Assembly (NCBI GenBank): GCA_037903475.1
Contig: JBAJFG010000262.1
Location: forward strand, 62,001-126,000
Reading direction: 5' to 3'
From: Ancylostoma caninum
Lineage: Eukaryota; Nematoda; Chromadorea; Rhabditida; Ancylostomatidae
DNA: 64,000 bases
Shown: piece after piece, positions 22,701 through 33,750 of the stretch
How the letters are laid out: each line of letters opens with the position of its first letter
How positions within the stretch are numbered: the stretch's first letter is position 1
The notes under the pieces: model-generated
Database searches by the model: none
What the model saw: the letters and a program-made list of their open reading frames with translations, nothing else
Told to the model about the DNA's origin: nothing
Program-made: the position numbers and the translations under genes

Positions 22701-25083
22701 TGGATGTCTGCTTCAGAGAGGTCGATTTTGGGCTGGATGATACACCTCCTTCTGTACGCGCAGTTCGTAGGGTTATGAGACGATTTTTCGCAAGGACTTG
22801 CCCTAAATGTAAAGGAGAGATACTGCGAATACTAACTTTCAGAGAAAGCCAATTTCTACTAGTCCACTCCGTGAAAATACACTGAATGCTCAGGAAAACC
22901 GCACGAACTTATTGTCCAACCTAATATTTTCTCATAGCATCTACTGCAAATTTGAACTTTGATGTCACTTCACGTGCTGAGAACGATTACGCCATCCATC
23001 TTTCACAGTAGAGCAGTATTGTGAAGACACTGTAGCGTTACTGTATGGGTACAGTAGGCGTCTAGTAGGTGCAGTCTAGTGACAAAATTCAGTGAACCTT
23101 CAGCGAGTAAAGTTATTTGGCATGCTGAATTGGACTTTAATTTTTTACCGTGACGCAGTACTGTAGGGTTACTGTAAGCATACTGTAGATGCAGTTTGTT
23201 CATCAAATCCAGTGAAACTTTGGCAAGCGGGGATTTTTGACATGACGAACACGAATTTGAGACCAATACTTGAGATTGATGCCATATTTGGGATCAGATT
23301 GTAAAACAACCTCAGTTTCCGATAAATTCTTATGCAAAACCTTTCCTACAGTTCATTCATCATGATTACAGTAACCCAACAGTAATGCGATGCAATAGAA
23401 ATGGATATCATATTATGAATCAGCATGTAAAATAACCCTCCTGTGCAAATTTTGGTTGAATTCTGAGGGAAAAAGGTCTGACACTATTCCGCTTTCACGG
23501 ACGCAAATACTTCGAAAATTTTTTTGGCTGAAACTTGGTGCAGAAGGGGGGGGTTATTTGAAGTGCTGGACGCAAATATCGTATTCATTTTGTACCGCAA
23601 CCTCATTTTTCAGGGCTATGGTCGGTATACTATTGGTACTGTACCTCCCAGAATCCTCTCATATTTTGTCTACGGGAGTTATTTGTGTGTTGATCACGAA
23701 TATCATACATCCGATGTGATTTTATGGCTGTGACAAACAGTCCTGGCTGATCATTCGATTTCTCTGTGTTTTCTGAGGAGCGCAAAATTGGAAAAATCAT
23801 ATGTAGTGCTTTAACTGCTAGGCTTGCGCCTTTTAATCTTCCCCTTTAGAACCTCTAGAAATGCACACTTCATTCCACTTGTGCAGTCAGGAGAGGCACT
23901 TCTCTGTCCCTGGATTTCTCTATAAAAATTTCGATTGATCTTCTTCCCACGGTCCTGAGCCTTACATAACTTGTTAACTGATCTTCTAGCCGAACCAAGG
24001 CACCGGTCTCAGCAGCTCAGTGCGCTGTCTCAACGGCGGAGCTCACATCGGGCAGTGCCGTCTGGACAACGACGCTATCTGCACGGCTCTAGGCGGTGGG
24101 TGTATTCACGGTGCTTGCTGTACTACACCCTTCATCGGAGTTATGAGCTCCACAACAGCAGGACCAGAAGTTGATGGAGAGGTTGGCTAGAGACTCATTC
24201 TGCATGTTGCTGTTCAGTACGTCGTCAGCTTTTTCTAGGTGACTAGGAAACCCAAGAAACACACAGCTCCTCCACTCTCTGCCGAGGAGAACTTAGAAGA
24301 TAAGGTTGAGATAATTTAAGGAGTTATTTGCTACGGACAGCTAACGTATAATAAAATTGCAGGTGGATAAAATGGAACTAGCGGAATTGCGACGAATTGT
24401 TGAAAATGCCAGGACCACTCCGACACCAGAGCATGAAGTGTGGTCTCCGAGTCGGGTTAGTGTCTTCTTGATTATAAAAAAACCTTCTTCCTACTCTGTT
24501 GGGTGGCTGAACATGAGCAAGCACATACATACTTGTGAGGAACGCCGAATTTTATTTCCGTTGGAAATGCAAAAGAAAAACTGCCCGCGGCGCTGTTTTT
24601 CCTTCCTTGAGAGATGTACCTAAGCACCTTTATTGGGAGGGCACACATGTTTCTATTGTAAGTTATTTTTTGTTCAGATTTCATTTTTCTGCTAAATTAC
24701 CGGTTTATTGCAATTGTGGACATTCCAGCTTCCAAGAGTAGTTAATTGCTTCGTCGAATGGGCAGGTCCTTGATCGACCAGATTTGTCGTGCAGTAACAG
24801 CCTGTTTGAACGTCTTGAACGTTTTTTTATTAATACGTGTTCGTCGTAATTCTTGGACAGGCCAAAATAGGTGCTGAGGTAAAGTGTCCCCCCATCTCCC
24901 AGTTATGTGGTGCCACTTGAAGTCATTATGTTCTCTGCAATACAATATTGCAGTATTTGTATAATGCGTGCATTTTAGCTACAGTGCCGTTCCGGCCTAC
25001 GACCGATTGGCCCTTGTTCTGACGATGACGACTGTCCAACTTTGCATCGATGTGAGCGGGAGAAGTGCTGCTACACAGTTTAA
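19710..25083 (+). CDS. Secreted cysteine-rich protein with two CC-type modules (six exons, about 215 aa)
   Basis: The exons are 19710-19800, 21161-21261, 23990-24181, 24239-24304, 24363-24455 and 24979-25083. All junctions are in phase (1, 0, 0, 0, 0) with GT donors and AG acceptors, although the first donor (C|GTCTGT) is weak. The ATG follows ATATATTTGCAG and one base, a typical spliced-leader site. Residues 1-16 form a signal peptide cleaved before QWGYNQHGIGGFGN. Next is a Pro/Asn/Gly-rich spacer (PPYPPPPNNN). Residues about 75-110 carry a six-cysteine module (C-x8-C-x7-C-x6-C-x4-CC). A Lys/Glu-rich linker follows, and a final six-cysteine module ends in CC (CxxxxxxxxxC...C....CCYTV). The layout recalls nematode CC-domain or Cys-repeat secreted proteins. 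Intron 2 (2.7 kb) holds a mariner derivative and a tandem repeat. The protein is probably extracellular; its exact role is unknown. Confidence 0.7.
20270..20362. repeat. Degenerate GCCTAAG-like short repeats
   Basis: In intron 1 of the cysteine-rich gene, motifs such as AAGCCTATAAGTCTAAGCC and TCTTAAGCCTACTAAGC recur. They loosely resemble the nematode telomere unit TTAGGC/GCCTAA but are strongly diverged. Interstitial telomere-like origin is a guess. Confidence 0.3.
22384..22924 (+). mobile_element. Mariner deletion derivative (541 bp), copy A
   Basis: It is flanked by TA on both sides. The inverted ends are TTAGGTTGGGCAATAAGTTC and CCAACCTAA-type complements. Inside, one frame reads TNAAQGAGAVNRVYVEAITG then EGTAQKW, and a shifted frame reads CFREVDFGLDDTPPSVR. 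These match the N-terminal helix-turn-helix part of mariner transposases (A-N-I-N..GE....TAQ.W F..FR.GDF.L.D). The catalytic half is deleted, so it is non-autonomous. It lies within intron 2 of the cysteine-rich gene. Confidence 0.85.
23030..23262 (+). repeat. Two-copy diverged tandem repeat, unit about 130 nt
   Basis: CTGTAGCGTTACTGTATGGG at 23030 and CTGTAGGGTTACTGTAAGCA at 23162 each start a unit that continues with TGCAGT, then ATCCAGTGAA-like and ATTTTTGACATG-like segments. A weaker third unit may follow to about 23430. It is intronic. Confidence 0.6.
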
Positions 25084-25202
25084 CTCACATTTTTTGCACC
25101 TAAATAATTTGTATATGAGCCTGCTAATTTATGTGACATCTACTTTTTGCCACAATTATAGGCTGATAATCATGATGATAATCGTAAGGCCAAAAAGACG
25201 TC

Positions 25203-25208
25203 AATAAA
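25203..25208 (+). terminator. Poly(A) signal AATAAA
   Basis: AATAAA (with AATAAATAAATT context) lies 120 nt past the stop of the cysteine-rich gene and supports the assigned 3' end. Confidence 0.6.
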
Positions 25209-25209
25209 T

Positions 25210-25865
25210 AAATTACAAGATAATAAATGTGACATTTCAACAGTAGTTCTTTGTCGCTTTCGCTGGGTGCGTTTGCTGCATTTATCACCCTATTTCGATG
25301 TAAAACTATGTTCCGGGCAATGCTGCTTTTTTCCTAATAAGGTAACACATCCTTTCTCTTACCATTTTGATGGAGATAAACCACGGACGAATGGTTTGGG
25401 TGGAGCACTCACTATGCATGTGGTATCGAAGAACAGTGCAATTCAATCCAATCATGTTTCAATTTTACACTTTTTGGAAGCAAATTATGATAAGTTGCCC
25501 GTTTGGGTACTTACTGCTTCCAATAGCAAACGTTTGAACCGCTCACTGTCCCTCATAATATTTCCTTTCTCCCCGCCAACAATGAATGGTGTCGAGACGA
25601 CATTTACACGAAACTCCAAACGTACGGGCTGCGTGACAAGAGATACGCTACTGATCTGTGATTGGTTGATTCATGTGCGCATCGCGGCTGCAGCCTTCTA
25701 AGGTACGAGCAATTCTGCGTGGAGATGGACAACTTTTCTGAGCTTGAGATGGACAGATGAGTGTTATCGGAACCCACAAACTGTGAGAAGATGGGCACCA
25801 CTGTGATTTAGTACGTCAACTTTGGAGAAAGAACCTGAACTTGAAAAGCGTACGCGTGCGGCGCG
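25210..25865. other. Unassigned DNA
   Basis: An open frame of 144 codons (25267-25701, plus) has no recognisable domain or splice support; nothing else is seen. Confidence 0.4.
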
Positions 25866-25866
25866 G

Positions 25867-26009
25867 TCCAAACGTACGCAGACAAGGGTCGGGGCCGCGG
25901 CGCGGCTGCCTTGGGCAGAGACGCAGGCGCTCAGCATGCAAAGCGCCCATGTCTCTGCCCAGGAAAGCCGCGCCGCGGTCCTGACCCTTGTCTGAGTACA
26001 TTTGGAGTT
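25867..26009. repeat. Long GC-rich hairpin
   Basis: Arms of about 65 nt (GTCCAAACGTACGCAGACAA onward, through GGGCAGAGACGCAGGCGCT) pair with the reverse complement at 25940-26009, separated by only about 10 nt around CAGCATGCA. The pairing is roughly 85 percent by eye. This is a foldback element or RNA hairpin. Confidence 0.8.
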
Positions 26010-28054
26010 CCATGTATGGTCTTAGGTTTTCGTCTGTTTTACGTCTTCACGCTTTTTTGGGTCTGTTTGCGCATGATACACAAACGGATCACTCATTCGA
26101 GCAATTGAGGGAATACCTTCGAATTTATGAATTGTATTTCTATGACGTTCCACGCTTCAGCCCTAATATCTATGAGATTTATTTATAAAACCACAGTAAT
26201 CGATACAACATTTATTCTTCAAAAATCTGAGCGACGCGTGAGCGCTAAATTCAAGCTTTGTGGTTTACTAGCGAGGAAGCAACCATTCAAACGTACAAGC
26301 ATGTGATACCATCCTGGTCCGACAAAGGTTCTGTGATATGTACTTCTCGCTCAAAATTATTAATTCGGACGAAAAATTATTGGTCGGTTTGACTGATTCT
26401 TTACAGTTTTGTCTCAGTATGGGTCGAAATGTGCGGCTGTCCAGCTCACTTATCACGACTCTGGCTACCATTTTTGGGCGACTGTTACTGATTTATTGAT
26501 TCCATTGATTTTTCGCTCGTTCTGCTTCTAGTTTAGTGGAAGCGCTGTCCACCGTGCTGGACACGAATTCCGCGAAAATATGGTACACAAATATCGATTT
26601 CTTAACTTTTTTGATTTTCACTCCGAGGGCAGTGAACTCCCGGTTCCTAGTGTTCACATTAGGTACATACAAATGGTTTTGAGCAGATAAACCTTTATAT
26701 GTACAAGACACACAACAAATAATTATCAGCATTCCATAAGACCTGCTTTTCCAACGGGAACGGAACGGCACATAAAGGCAAGTACTACTGAGCCCAGCAA
26801 TCACGATGCTTCACAGAAGAGACTAGGTAGTGAGAAAAAAACGATAACAACATCGAAATTTTGGTGCTTAAAGGCAACAATCAGCAAAGGGGCACAGATC
26901 AGTCGAAAACACTTCGTCTTGACAACGCTCAGTTAAATGAAACAAGTAGAGGAGGGGTGTTTTGCCTTTGACATCGGCCTGAACACAAAACATGAATAAC
27001 AGCTGCTCAAATCTTAGTGGGATGATAAGAACTTTTCGCATAGGAGTTTTCGCTTCGTTCGTCTTCACCTCTCAGGATACTGTACTTCTTGTACTTGGAG
27101 TAGTAACATATCGCGGTCATGCCTATAATATTCACTTTTTTGAGGTTCAGAGAATTGTATGTGAGAAATTGCTTGGATTCTTTCTAATAAAAGTTGTGCA
27201 GTTGAAAGCTGAGAAGTTATTCGTTCAGAGGCAACACAATCTCAACCTGGATAATGTGAGCAACAACACTAAACCGAAGACAGATCAGGGGGGGGGGAGT
27301 TGGAAAATAGTCAAAGAGTTGCTCGAAAATTATGCAGATGAAGAAGGCTCGCGTCATTTTCAAAGAAAACGTGTTTTATCAATCCGGCTTTAGCCACAGC
27401 CTTCATTCTTGGTAGGCATAAATATGTATGAGATGGACTTTTGTCAATGTTACCAATACATATGCTAGGTTCAGGGCAGTGTTGCACCTCGTTCTATGTG
27501 TTGGAGATATCAAGAGACTCTCTCGCCATGCTGTTACCAGCAATGAAAATAAATAAATAAAAAACTTGTCACAAGAATAACGAAAACTCTAATTTTCAGG
27601 AGGTCCAAAACGCATATTTTGTGGACTGTAGGACGGAGCGGTCCATGTGTGCTGGCTGTCCACCACGGCTGTAACAATGACAAATAAGTCATGGCGTGTT
27701 CGTTAACGACTGCACCCGTCGGCTCGGCTCAGCAAACTGTTACAGACCCCGTCCAAAAAAAAAACCGGCTAAAATGGACTAATAAACAGTTTCGAGCCAT
27801 TTTACTATCCCTTACATTTCATTGGAATCAGCGTGTCCATAGCATTTAGAATTTTCTAAGAGATCAATCACGAAATTAGGTGGGATGCTGCATTTAGATG
27901 CGCCGTCCTACCTCAGAATTTTCTTATGAAAAGAATCTCCAGAAGCTTATGTGTGATTCTGCGCATAAGTGCCGGAGAAACCGGTTGTCAAACCCCAATT
28001 TATGAAAAGCCTAGGGGCAGAGCCGAGGGACGGGACCGCGGAGGGCACTGTCTG
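26010..28054. other. Unassigned DNA
   Basis: Several open frames of 65-133 codons lie on both strands (for example 26493-26804 minus, 26992-27393 plus) without domains or matched splice sites. A 10-base G run occurs near 27288. Confidence 0.4.
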
Positions 28055-28375
28055 ATGAATTCACTATCGGGATTACACCTTTCGGGGTAATACGTAAATC
28101 TCGTGAGAGTTTCTCATCCACTTCCTATGTATTTGAGTAGAAACTGCTCTCCATACACGACGACCAAAGGAATATATAAGGTGGAAACCCTGTAATTTCC
28201 CATTCGCTCCGCCCAGAGGCTTCTCAATAACTGGGGCTTGAGAACGGGCTAATTCCGTAGTTTTTCACGGTATTACATACACCAATGTGATCGGCGGCTA
28301 CTGGAGATTCTTAGCACTCTAAAATTTCAAAAACGATTCCGGTGCCTTTAAGGAGCTTTGCGATTGACGGCAGAC
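28055..28375. repeat. Dispersed repeat, related to 11770-12010
   Basis: The segment around ACTGGGGCTTGAGAACGG through CTGGAGATTCTT matches the 11.9-kb copy. The upstream CTCGTGAGAGTTTCTCATCC is the inverted form of the copy-1 start. Confidence 0.55.
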
Positions 28376-28849
28376 AATAGACACATCAAACAACTTTGAA
28401 AGTGAAGGCGTCATAACTTCACTTGCATACAAAATGTCTGATTTGGCATAGGAAAATGGATATGCTCCAAATGACGTCTTGTTTTCGAATGGAATTGGAT
28501 CAGGATTCGTGGAAGCAATGTCAGGCAAAACCAGGTTAACAAAACTAACCATCACGTGTACATTCGATCACCGTTTCATAAAACCCTGGTGCTAAGAATT
28601 GTCCTATAAACCTGTGGTCTTTGGTGAACCCTGTCAAGACACTTCGAGTGATGGTTCAAACTACTCGTAAGTGGTGGCTTTGATTAGGAACAGTGAACAA
28701 GGAAGTGTGGAAAGAGTGCGTATGGAAAAGTAGGCTTTCTTTAGAGAGTAATAGGAATAATTAGGAGAAAATGCCTGTCACAAGGATCGACAAATTCCAA
28801 CAAAAGTTACATGGGAAAGTGGAAATATGCATAGAAGAAGACGTAAATT

Positions 28850-29269
28850 TTAGCGGTAATAACCGATTTTGTGACGTTTTGGTGATGGTCCCATAGAGGT
28901 AGAGCAATACGTTGAGCACATGCCGATGAAACCTAGCGCTGAGATGAAGTTAGGTGAAAAAAGTCTTCGGTCATGCCCTACAGTAGGGTTTTGGGGTACA
29001 GACACCATTTCTATGAAAATCGCTTCGAGTTGCTAGAAGCGCCTTGGAGTACAGGAACTCCTCACAGCACTGACTTACCTATCAACAATATGGAAAGAGC
29101 AACGGCAACTATGAGAATCGCAATCTCCACAGTCCTCAGTAGGTCCGAAATTTGTTGCAGTGTCGTGTTCAGATTTTCCAACGTCTAAAGAATAACTCTT
29201 CTGCAAATTGTAAAAGTATGACGTTACTGGTAAATAGAGGAAGGAAATTCTCACCACATCAAGCGACAT
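28850..29269 (-). CDS. Small single-pass membrane protein, 69 aa (three exons)
   Basis: Exon 1 is 29255-29269 (five codons, MSLDV), exon 2 is 29079-29184 and exon 3 is 28850-28938. The junctions are GTG|GTGAGA to TTCTTTAG|ACG (phase 0) and ATAG|GTAAGT to CATCTCAG|CG (phase 1), all in agreement; the introns are 70 and 140 nt. The protein has an N-terminal part with an NTT glycosylation site (TLENLNTTLQQISDLL). One long hydrophobic helix follows (residues about 25-46, IAILIVAVALSILLIALGFI). A Cys-containing stretch precedes a basic tail (PKRHKIGYYR). Charge distribution suggests N-out, C-in. A pyrimidine acceptor (CGTATTTCCAG) upstream may receive the spliced leader. No family is recognised. 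Open frames on the plus strand over these exons are shadows. Confidence 0.6.
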
Positions 29270-29568
29270 CTTCTAGTCGGGAAGGATCCTTCCTAGCCAC
29301 CCTATCTTGCACTGGAAATACGCACACTCCTATCTGTTTCCATGGACTGAGATGAATTTTTAACCAACAACGAGAAAGCGGAGAACGGCATGTGCGAGAT
29401 AAGGTAATCGATTTGTATTATAATAATGATACTGGGTTGAACAATCAAAAGGGGTGCATCTTTTCTAGCTTACAAACAACAGGGTTCTCGACGAGTGTGA
29501 TGTGAAAAACAAATTAGTTGTATTTGCATCTTATTTGTTGCTTGCAACTAACCGGCCACACTGCGCAG

Positions 29569-31822
29569 CAGATTGGATATCGGAACGAACAGATCCTTAC
29601 TTAAAGGCAGCACCCACGGAAATTTTCGACCTCGGGATTTCGGTACAGTTCGGGGTAATCGGTCGTGCATAAAAGTTCACATGCTACTGATCTCAAATGC
29701 AGCTGAAAAATTACTATTTGTTATTCCAAGGCTGGAAAAGTCTGAGAAATTCAAAAATGGAATCGGCGTTATTTCTGCATATATAAATCCCGCACTAGTT
29801 GATGAAAAACTTAGAAGGAATAGAAATTCAGGATTCAGAATTTCAAATCATATTGTGGGTTTGACTTCTAACTGCATGAATTTCTACTTAAAAAATGCTT
29901 GCTTGTGATGAGTAAGTAATCCATAATCGCTTTGTCTTTTCCACAGCTACATACGTATTCCATATTTCTTGGATAAAACAGGCGAGATCACCATATTCAA
30001 TCGGCAGTTGGCCTCCTGCCACTGTAACGGTAATTTTCATACTTCGCCTACGAATTCTAAGCTTGAAGCAGACGTAGGTTCTTGTACCGATGTCTCACCG
30101 TATATACGGGGGACTCCAACCCTTTTGGCCTTCACGGGCCAGCACAGTTCGCCGCGTTGCGGTACTCTTACTACGAGAAATGATACACGTGATCCCGCTC
30201 CGTATTCTATCTACTCAGCAGAACGAGCCTCAACGAGTCCCCCATATTCAGGAAATCTAGAAACCGTGTTTCGCATCTGTATGCATGGGTTCCGCACGGG
30301 GTAGAAAATGATCGTGGGTTCTTCATGAGTTTTGCACCGAATCTCCTTGGATTTGGGGACGCGGTGATTCTGCATGGAGACGCATAGGCGTTGCATGGAT
30401 TTAAACTTTGCTGGTATAGTACTACTGTTTTTAAGAAACAGCATTTCGCACGGACACGGATATCTATCTTAATCGTGGAATTTGCATCTTTCAATCTCAT
30501 GCAAAACACCGTTCCTAGGTTTCCTGGGAAGATAAAGCAAAGAATAAGCACGAAATCTGAAAAACCGGTGTAACATCAGAGAACGAGTCGCTTGCGGAAG
30601 GAGCGCAGATCTCTTCTTGCATCCATTTGAAATCGGGTAAGATCTACTCATACGCTTCCCTATATATTTATCTATTTAAATGGTCATTCATCAAATGCGT
30701 GGTGCATCATGAAGAACGATAATCAGATAGGAATTTGCTAATGGAATTCACGGCTTCCGCTTGAACGTTTCGCAGTAGCAATACGCGAAAAGAATACAAA
30801 CACACAACAATTACTACTACATACTAGGCCACATCTGTATTTGTGGACTTGCATTGTGGTAATGCCTTAGCTAACATGATGTCAAAAACATCTTTGCAAG
30901 CAACGGTCGCTTGAGTTTTAATGTAGTGAAAATGCTTATCGCTTCGAGATTTCCATGCAGGGTGGCCGAAATTTACTCGTGCAGCAATATTTTAATACTA
31001 AATCGATACAGTAACTATCATTGATTCAGATTTTAAGGACATTTTGTGGGAAAAAACTGGATTGGTTGCAAGTCTGAAGTTATAGTTCTTGATTTTATTA
31101 AGATTTTACACAGAATGTTATTCCTTTAGATTCAGGCGCACGGGTAATTTTTGGCCACCACGTATCAAAGAGATAGACGTCAGACGTTATTCAGACTTTG
31201 TTAAAAGGATGCCAAAGAAACATGAAAAACAGCAAGAGGATGGATTCAAATGGTCTATCACTGCCAAATTCGTGACTACACGGTCAACCCTAAGCTTCCA
31301 ACAGATCTGAACCAAAATTGCAGCGAATTATTCATGTTCATAAAGGTTCTGATAAATTGGAGCTATGTCTGCTTCCGGCAGAATAAGTTTCAATGGTCAA
31401 ATCTGGTCGTTTTGGGTTATTCCAAAATCCGGCCTGAGGGATACATTTTGTTTCGTTTTGCCCGCCGAAGATCTCCAGGATATTTCATTAATTTATGGCT
31501 AGCTGATTGTTGAAGAACAAGAAAAACTCCCAGTAACGGAGGCGCAGAACTGCGGAGGAATGCGCAATGCTGGGAGCCTGGCACCTAGATATCCATGTAA
31601 TGTGATGACTAAGCTGTATTACATTAGACCGATGGTTGATCGATTGGAATCAACAAGCTGGCGGAATATTCTGGAAGCTGTAAGGCTTTCATAGAACGTT
31701 CAAAACAAATGGAACCACTTGCAGAATCAAGCCAAAGGAGAATGGAAAGAGATCCAGAAGCTGAGGACTGGGACAATTTCAGCGACGACTTTGCTGGGAG
31801 AAATAAGTAGTTAATCTGCAAT
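29569..31822 (+). other. Cluster of candidate plus-strand exons, gene not resolved
   Basis: Four stretches look like exons. They are 29569-29654 (after TGCGCAG; reads WISERTDPYLKAAPTEIFDL), 29947-30028 (after TTTTCCACAG; reads YIRIPYFLDKTGEITIFNRQ, donor GTAATT), 31130-31282 (after ATTCCTTTAG; reads RIKEIDVRRYSDFVKRMPKK), and about 31650-31822, whose frame ends at a TAG after ERDPEAEDWDNFSDDFAGRN. Their phases do not all agree, so at least one is wrong, missing or from another frame. The last two have the most protein-like composition. No family could be assigned. Confidence 0.35.
30248..30530. repeat. Inverted repeat (foldback-like)
   Basis: TTCAGGAAATCTAGAAACCG followed by TGTTTCGCAT near 30248-30280 is mirrored by the complement at about 30498-30530 (CAAAACACCGTTCCTAGGTT). 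The spacer is about 215 nt and carries overlapping open frames that look repeat-derived. Confidence 0.5.
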
Positions 31823-32757
31823 TCTTAGTAGAATGAATTCTGTGCAGGTTTACTTAAGAGAATTCCCTTTATCCAGCTACCAGACTCTCATAGTTTCCTT
31901 TTTTTGGATTTCTTCGATAGCGCCACGGAGGAACAAATAATGTAGAAGAATAGTCGACAGCAAAACAACTGTGACATCTCAACGGAACACTTAGATTGAT
32001 GGCGATCGATGGATGAAAAACGACGATAAGCAGCGCTTTTTCTCAGCTCTAATGGCCTATTAACCGGTTAAGATTCTGTAAATATCATGCAAATACTGAA
32101 GAATTGGATGTGTTTTCAAAAATTCGGCAGGATCTTAGGAAACTGTAAGAACTCAGAGCTTGTGTTTGAAAACGAGTCGATAACATATCGGTTCATCTTC
32201 GTCCTGACCAGTTGCTTCCCGTAATTCTTCTAATAACTACAAATAACATAGTTACGTTCGGACTGTTAGGTAAACAAGCCCAGGTGCCTATAGAAGACTT
32301 TTAGCACTTCTGGAGTGTAGTTTATTACAGAACATGATCAACGAAAAGCATTAGAGAAATCATTAGCCTGGATACTCCCCTGGAACAATGGATCAGTTGC
32401 CAATATGAAAATTTAGTTTTATGTATGAAACGTCGTCTTCGAAATGGTATAGCCTTGTGCAAGGTCCATTGCATTTGACAGCCTCCATAGCAAACTATAA
32501 CACACTAGAAAACAGAAAAACGTACGTAGTTGGCATCGAAAAAATTATTGTTATTTGTCCCAAGGAGGGCGCAGATACATAATTGTTCTGAAAAAGACCC
32601 GTTGGTTGTCCATTAATTTCATAATCCCTAGTAATAGGAACGAGCCGAATCCCGATTTTCGCCAATCTCATAGTTAGTATAGAATGTAGTTCATCAGCCA
32701 CTTTATTTACTCGTGCAACAGCAATTCAAAAACACTAATCTGCATGATATGTATGTA
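31823..32757. other. Unassigned DNA
   Basis: No exon with paired splice signals, no domain and no repeat structure was recognised. Confidence 0.4.
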
Positions 32758-33297
32758 TTGAGTTGGGCAATAAGTTTGTGCGGTTTTTTTTCAACTCAAT
32801 TTTTTGCGAAGATCTGAACTAATTCCTATAGCTTGTCATAGGTCATTTCGTAGCTCCTGTTTCGCTTTTTATGAATATTATAACCAATTTCCCTAATTCG
32901 CGCTACTTCTCATTTTCGGCCTCATCAAATGTGACCCTGCAATTCGGCAAGAGCCTACATCTCCAACATCTCTAACTGTACCACCACAAAATTGACACAA
33001 ATGCAGCTCGAACTACTGGAGATGTTAAGAGCGTCCACATGGAAGCCACTGCTGTTGAAGGGACAGCGCAGAAGTGTATGACTGCTTTAGAGAGGTTGAT
33101 TTTGGGATGGAGGATACATCTTGTTCTGCACCCACAGTTCGTAGAGTTACGAGACGATTTTTCCCAGGGACTTCTTCTTAATGTGAAGAAGAAGTACTGC
33201 GGATGTCAACTCTCAGAAAGAGCTAAGTTCAACTGCTCCACTTCGTGAAAACACATTGAATGCTCAAAAAACCGCACGATCTTATTGCCCAACCTAA
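32758..33297 (+). mobile_element. Mariner deletion derivative (540 bp), copy B
   Basis: TA flanks both sides. The ends are TTGAGTTGGGCAATAAGTTT (left) and a TTAGGTTGGGCAATAAG-type right end. The length and internal sequence match copy A at 22384-22924. The residual transposase frame includes TNAARTTGDVKSVHMEATAV then EGTAQK. The catalytic domain is missing. Confidence 0.85.
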
Positions 33298-33557
33298 TAT
33301 TTAACAGACAGAGAAATGAGCAAGCAAGGGGAGGAGCTGGCAGAAAACTGAGGTTTCCGTTATTCTAAGAACCTCTCCTCGGAATGGGCTACGTAACTCG
33401 CTAAAACTGAGAAAAAAAAAGAACTAAACCAAGTTAATAAGCTCAAAAGAATTCAGGCACCTCCTACGCAGTAAACGCTGCAAGAGTGAAACAGAGTCTT
33501 TGTCGCGTAGAAAACACCGAGTATAGATAAGAAGCACAATCGGCGCTGCAAATAGGT

Positions 33558-33750
33558 GATGATAGAAGCTAGTGCAATGGAATTCGCCTCAAGCTCGATA
33601 ACAAAGAGAGGAACACGACGTCAGGCATTGAACTGCTGTCTGAAGTGCAGCCGCACCAATCCGATGGACACGATCATGATCAAATCAACGAATCAGGCTC
33701 AATTTTACCAGCGACGAGCCTGCCACAGCTCCTATAGACCTTATACAATA
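33558..33750 (+). CDS. Candidate internal exon, cysteine-containing
   Basis: After an acceptor-like CTGCAAATAG the frame is open to a donor (ATA|GTACGT) at 33751. It reads VMIEASAMEFASSSITKRGT and then RRQALNCCLKCSRTNPMDTI, with a later RRACHSSYRPYTI. Codon choice is more GC-rich than the flanks, as in coding sequence. A possible later exon near 34655-34764 (reading NACEFNNHCPSSQAQLPAAA) has a poor acceptor and was not joined. The family is unknown. Confidence 0.35.

Noticed and set aside
24730..24772. Possible extra exon of the cysteine-rich gene (after ACATTCCAG)
   Set aside because: Including it breaks the phase needed for the final cysteine exon, whereas exon 5 joins directly to exon 6 in phase.
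25267..25701. 144-codon open frame following the cysteine-rich gene
   Set aside because: It lies past the stop and poly(A) signal, with no signal peptide or motif.
28973..29188. Plus-strand frame reading YENRFELLEAPWSTGTPHST
   Set aside because: It overlaps exon 2 of the minus-strand membrane-protein gene, and the introns needed to extend it would be shorter than 25 nt.
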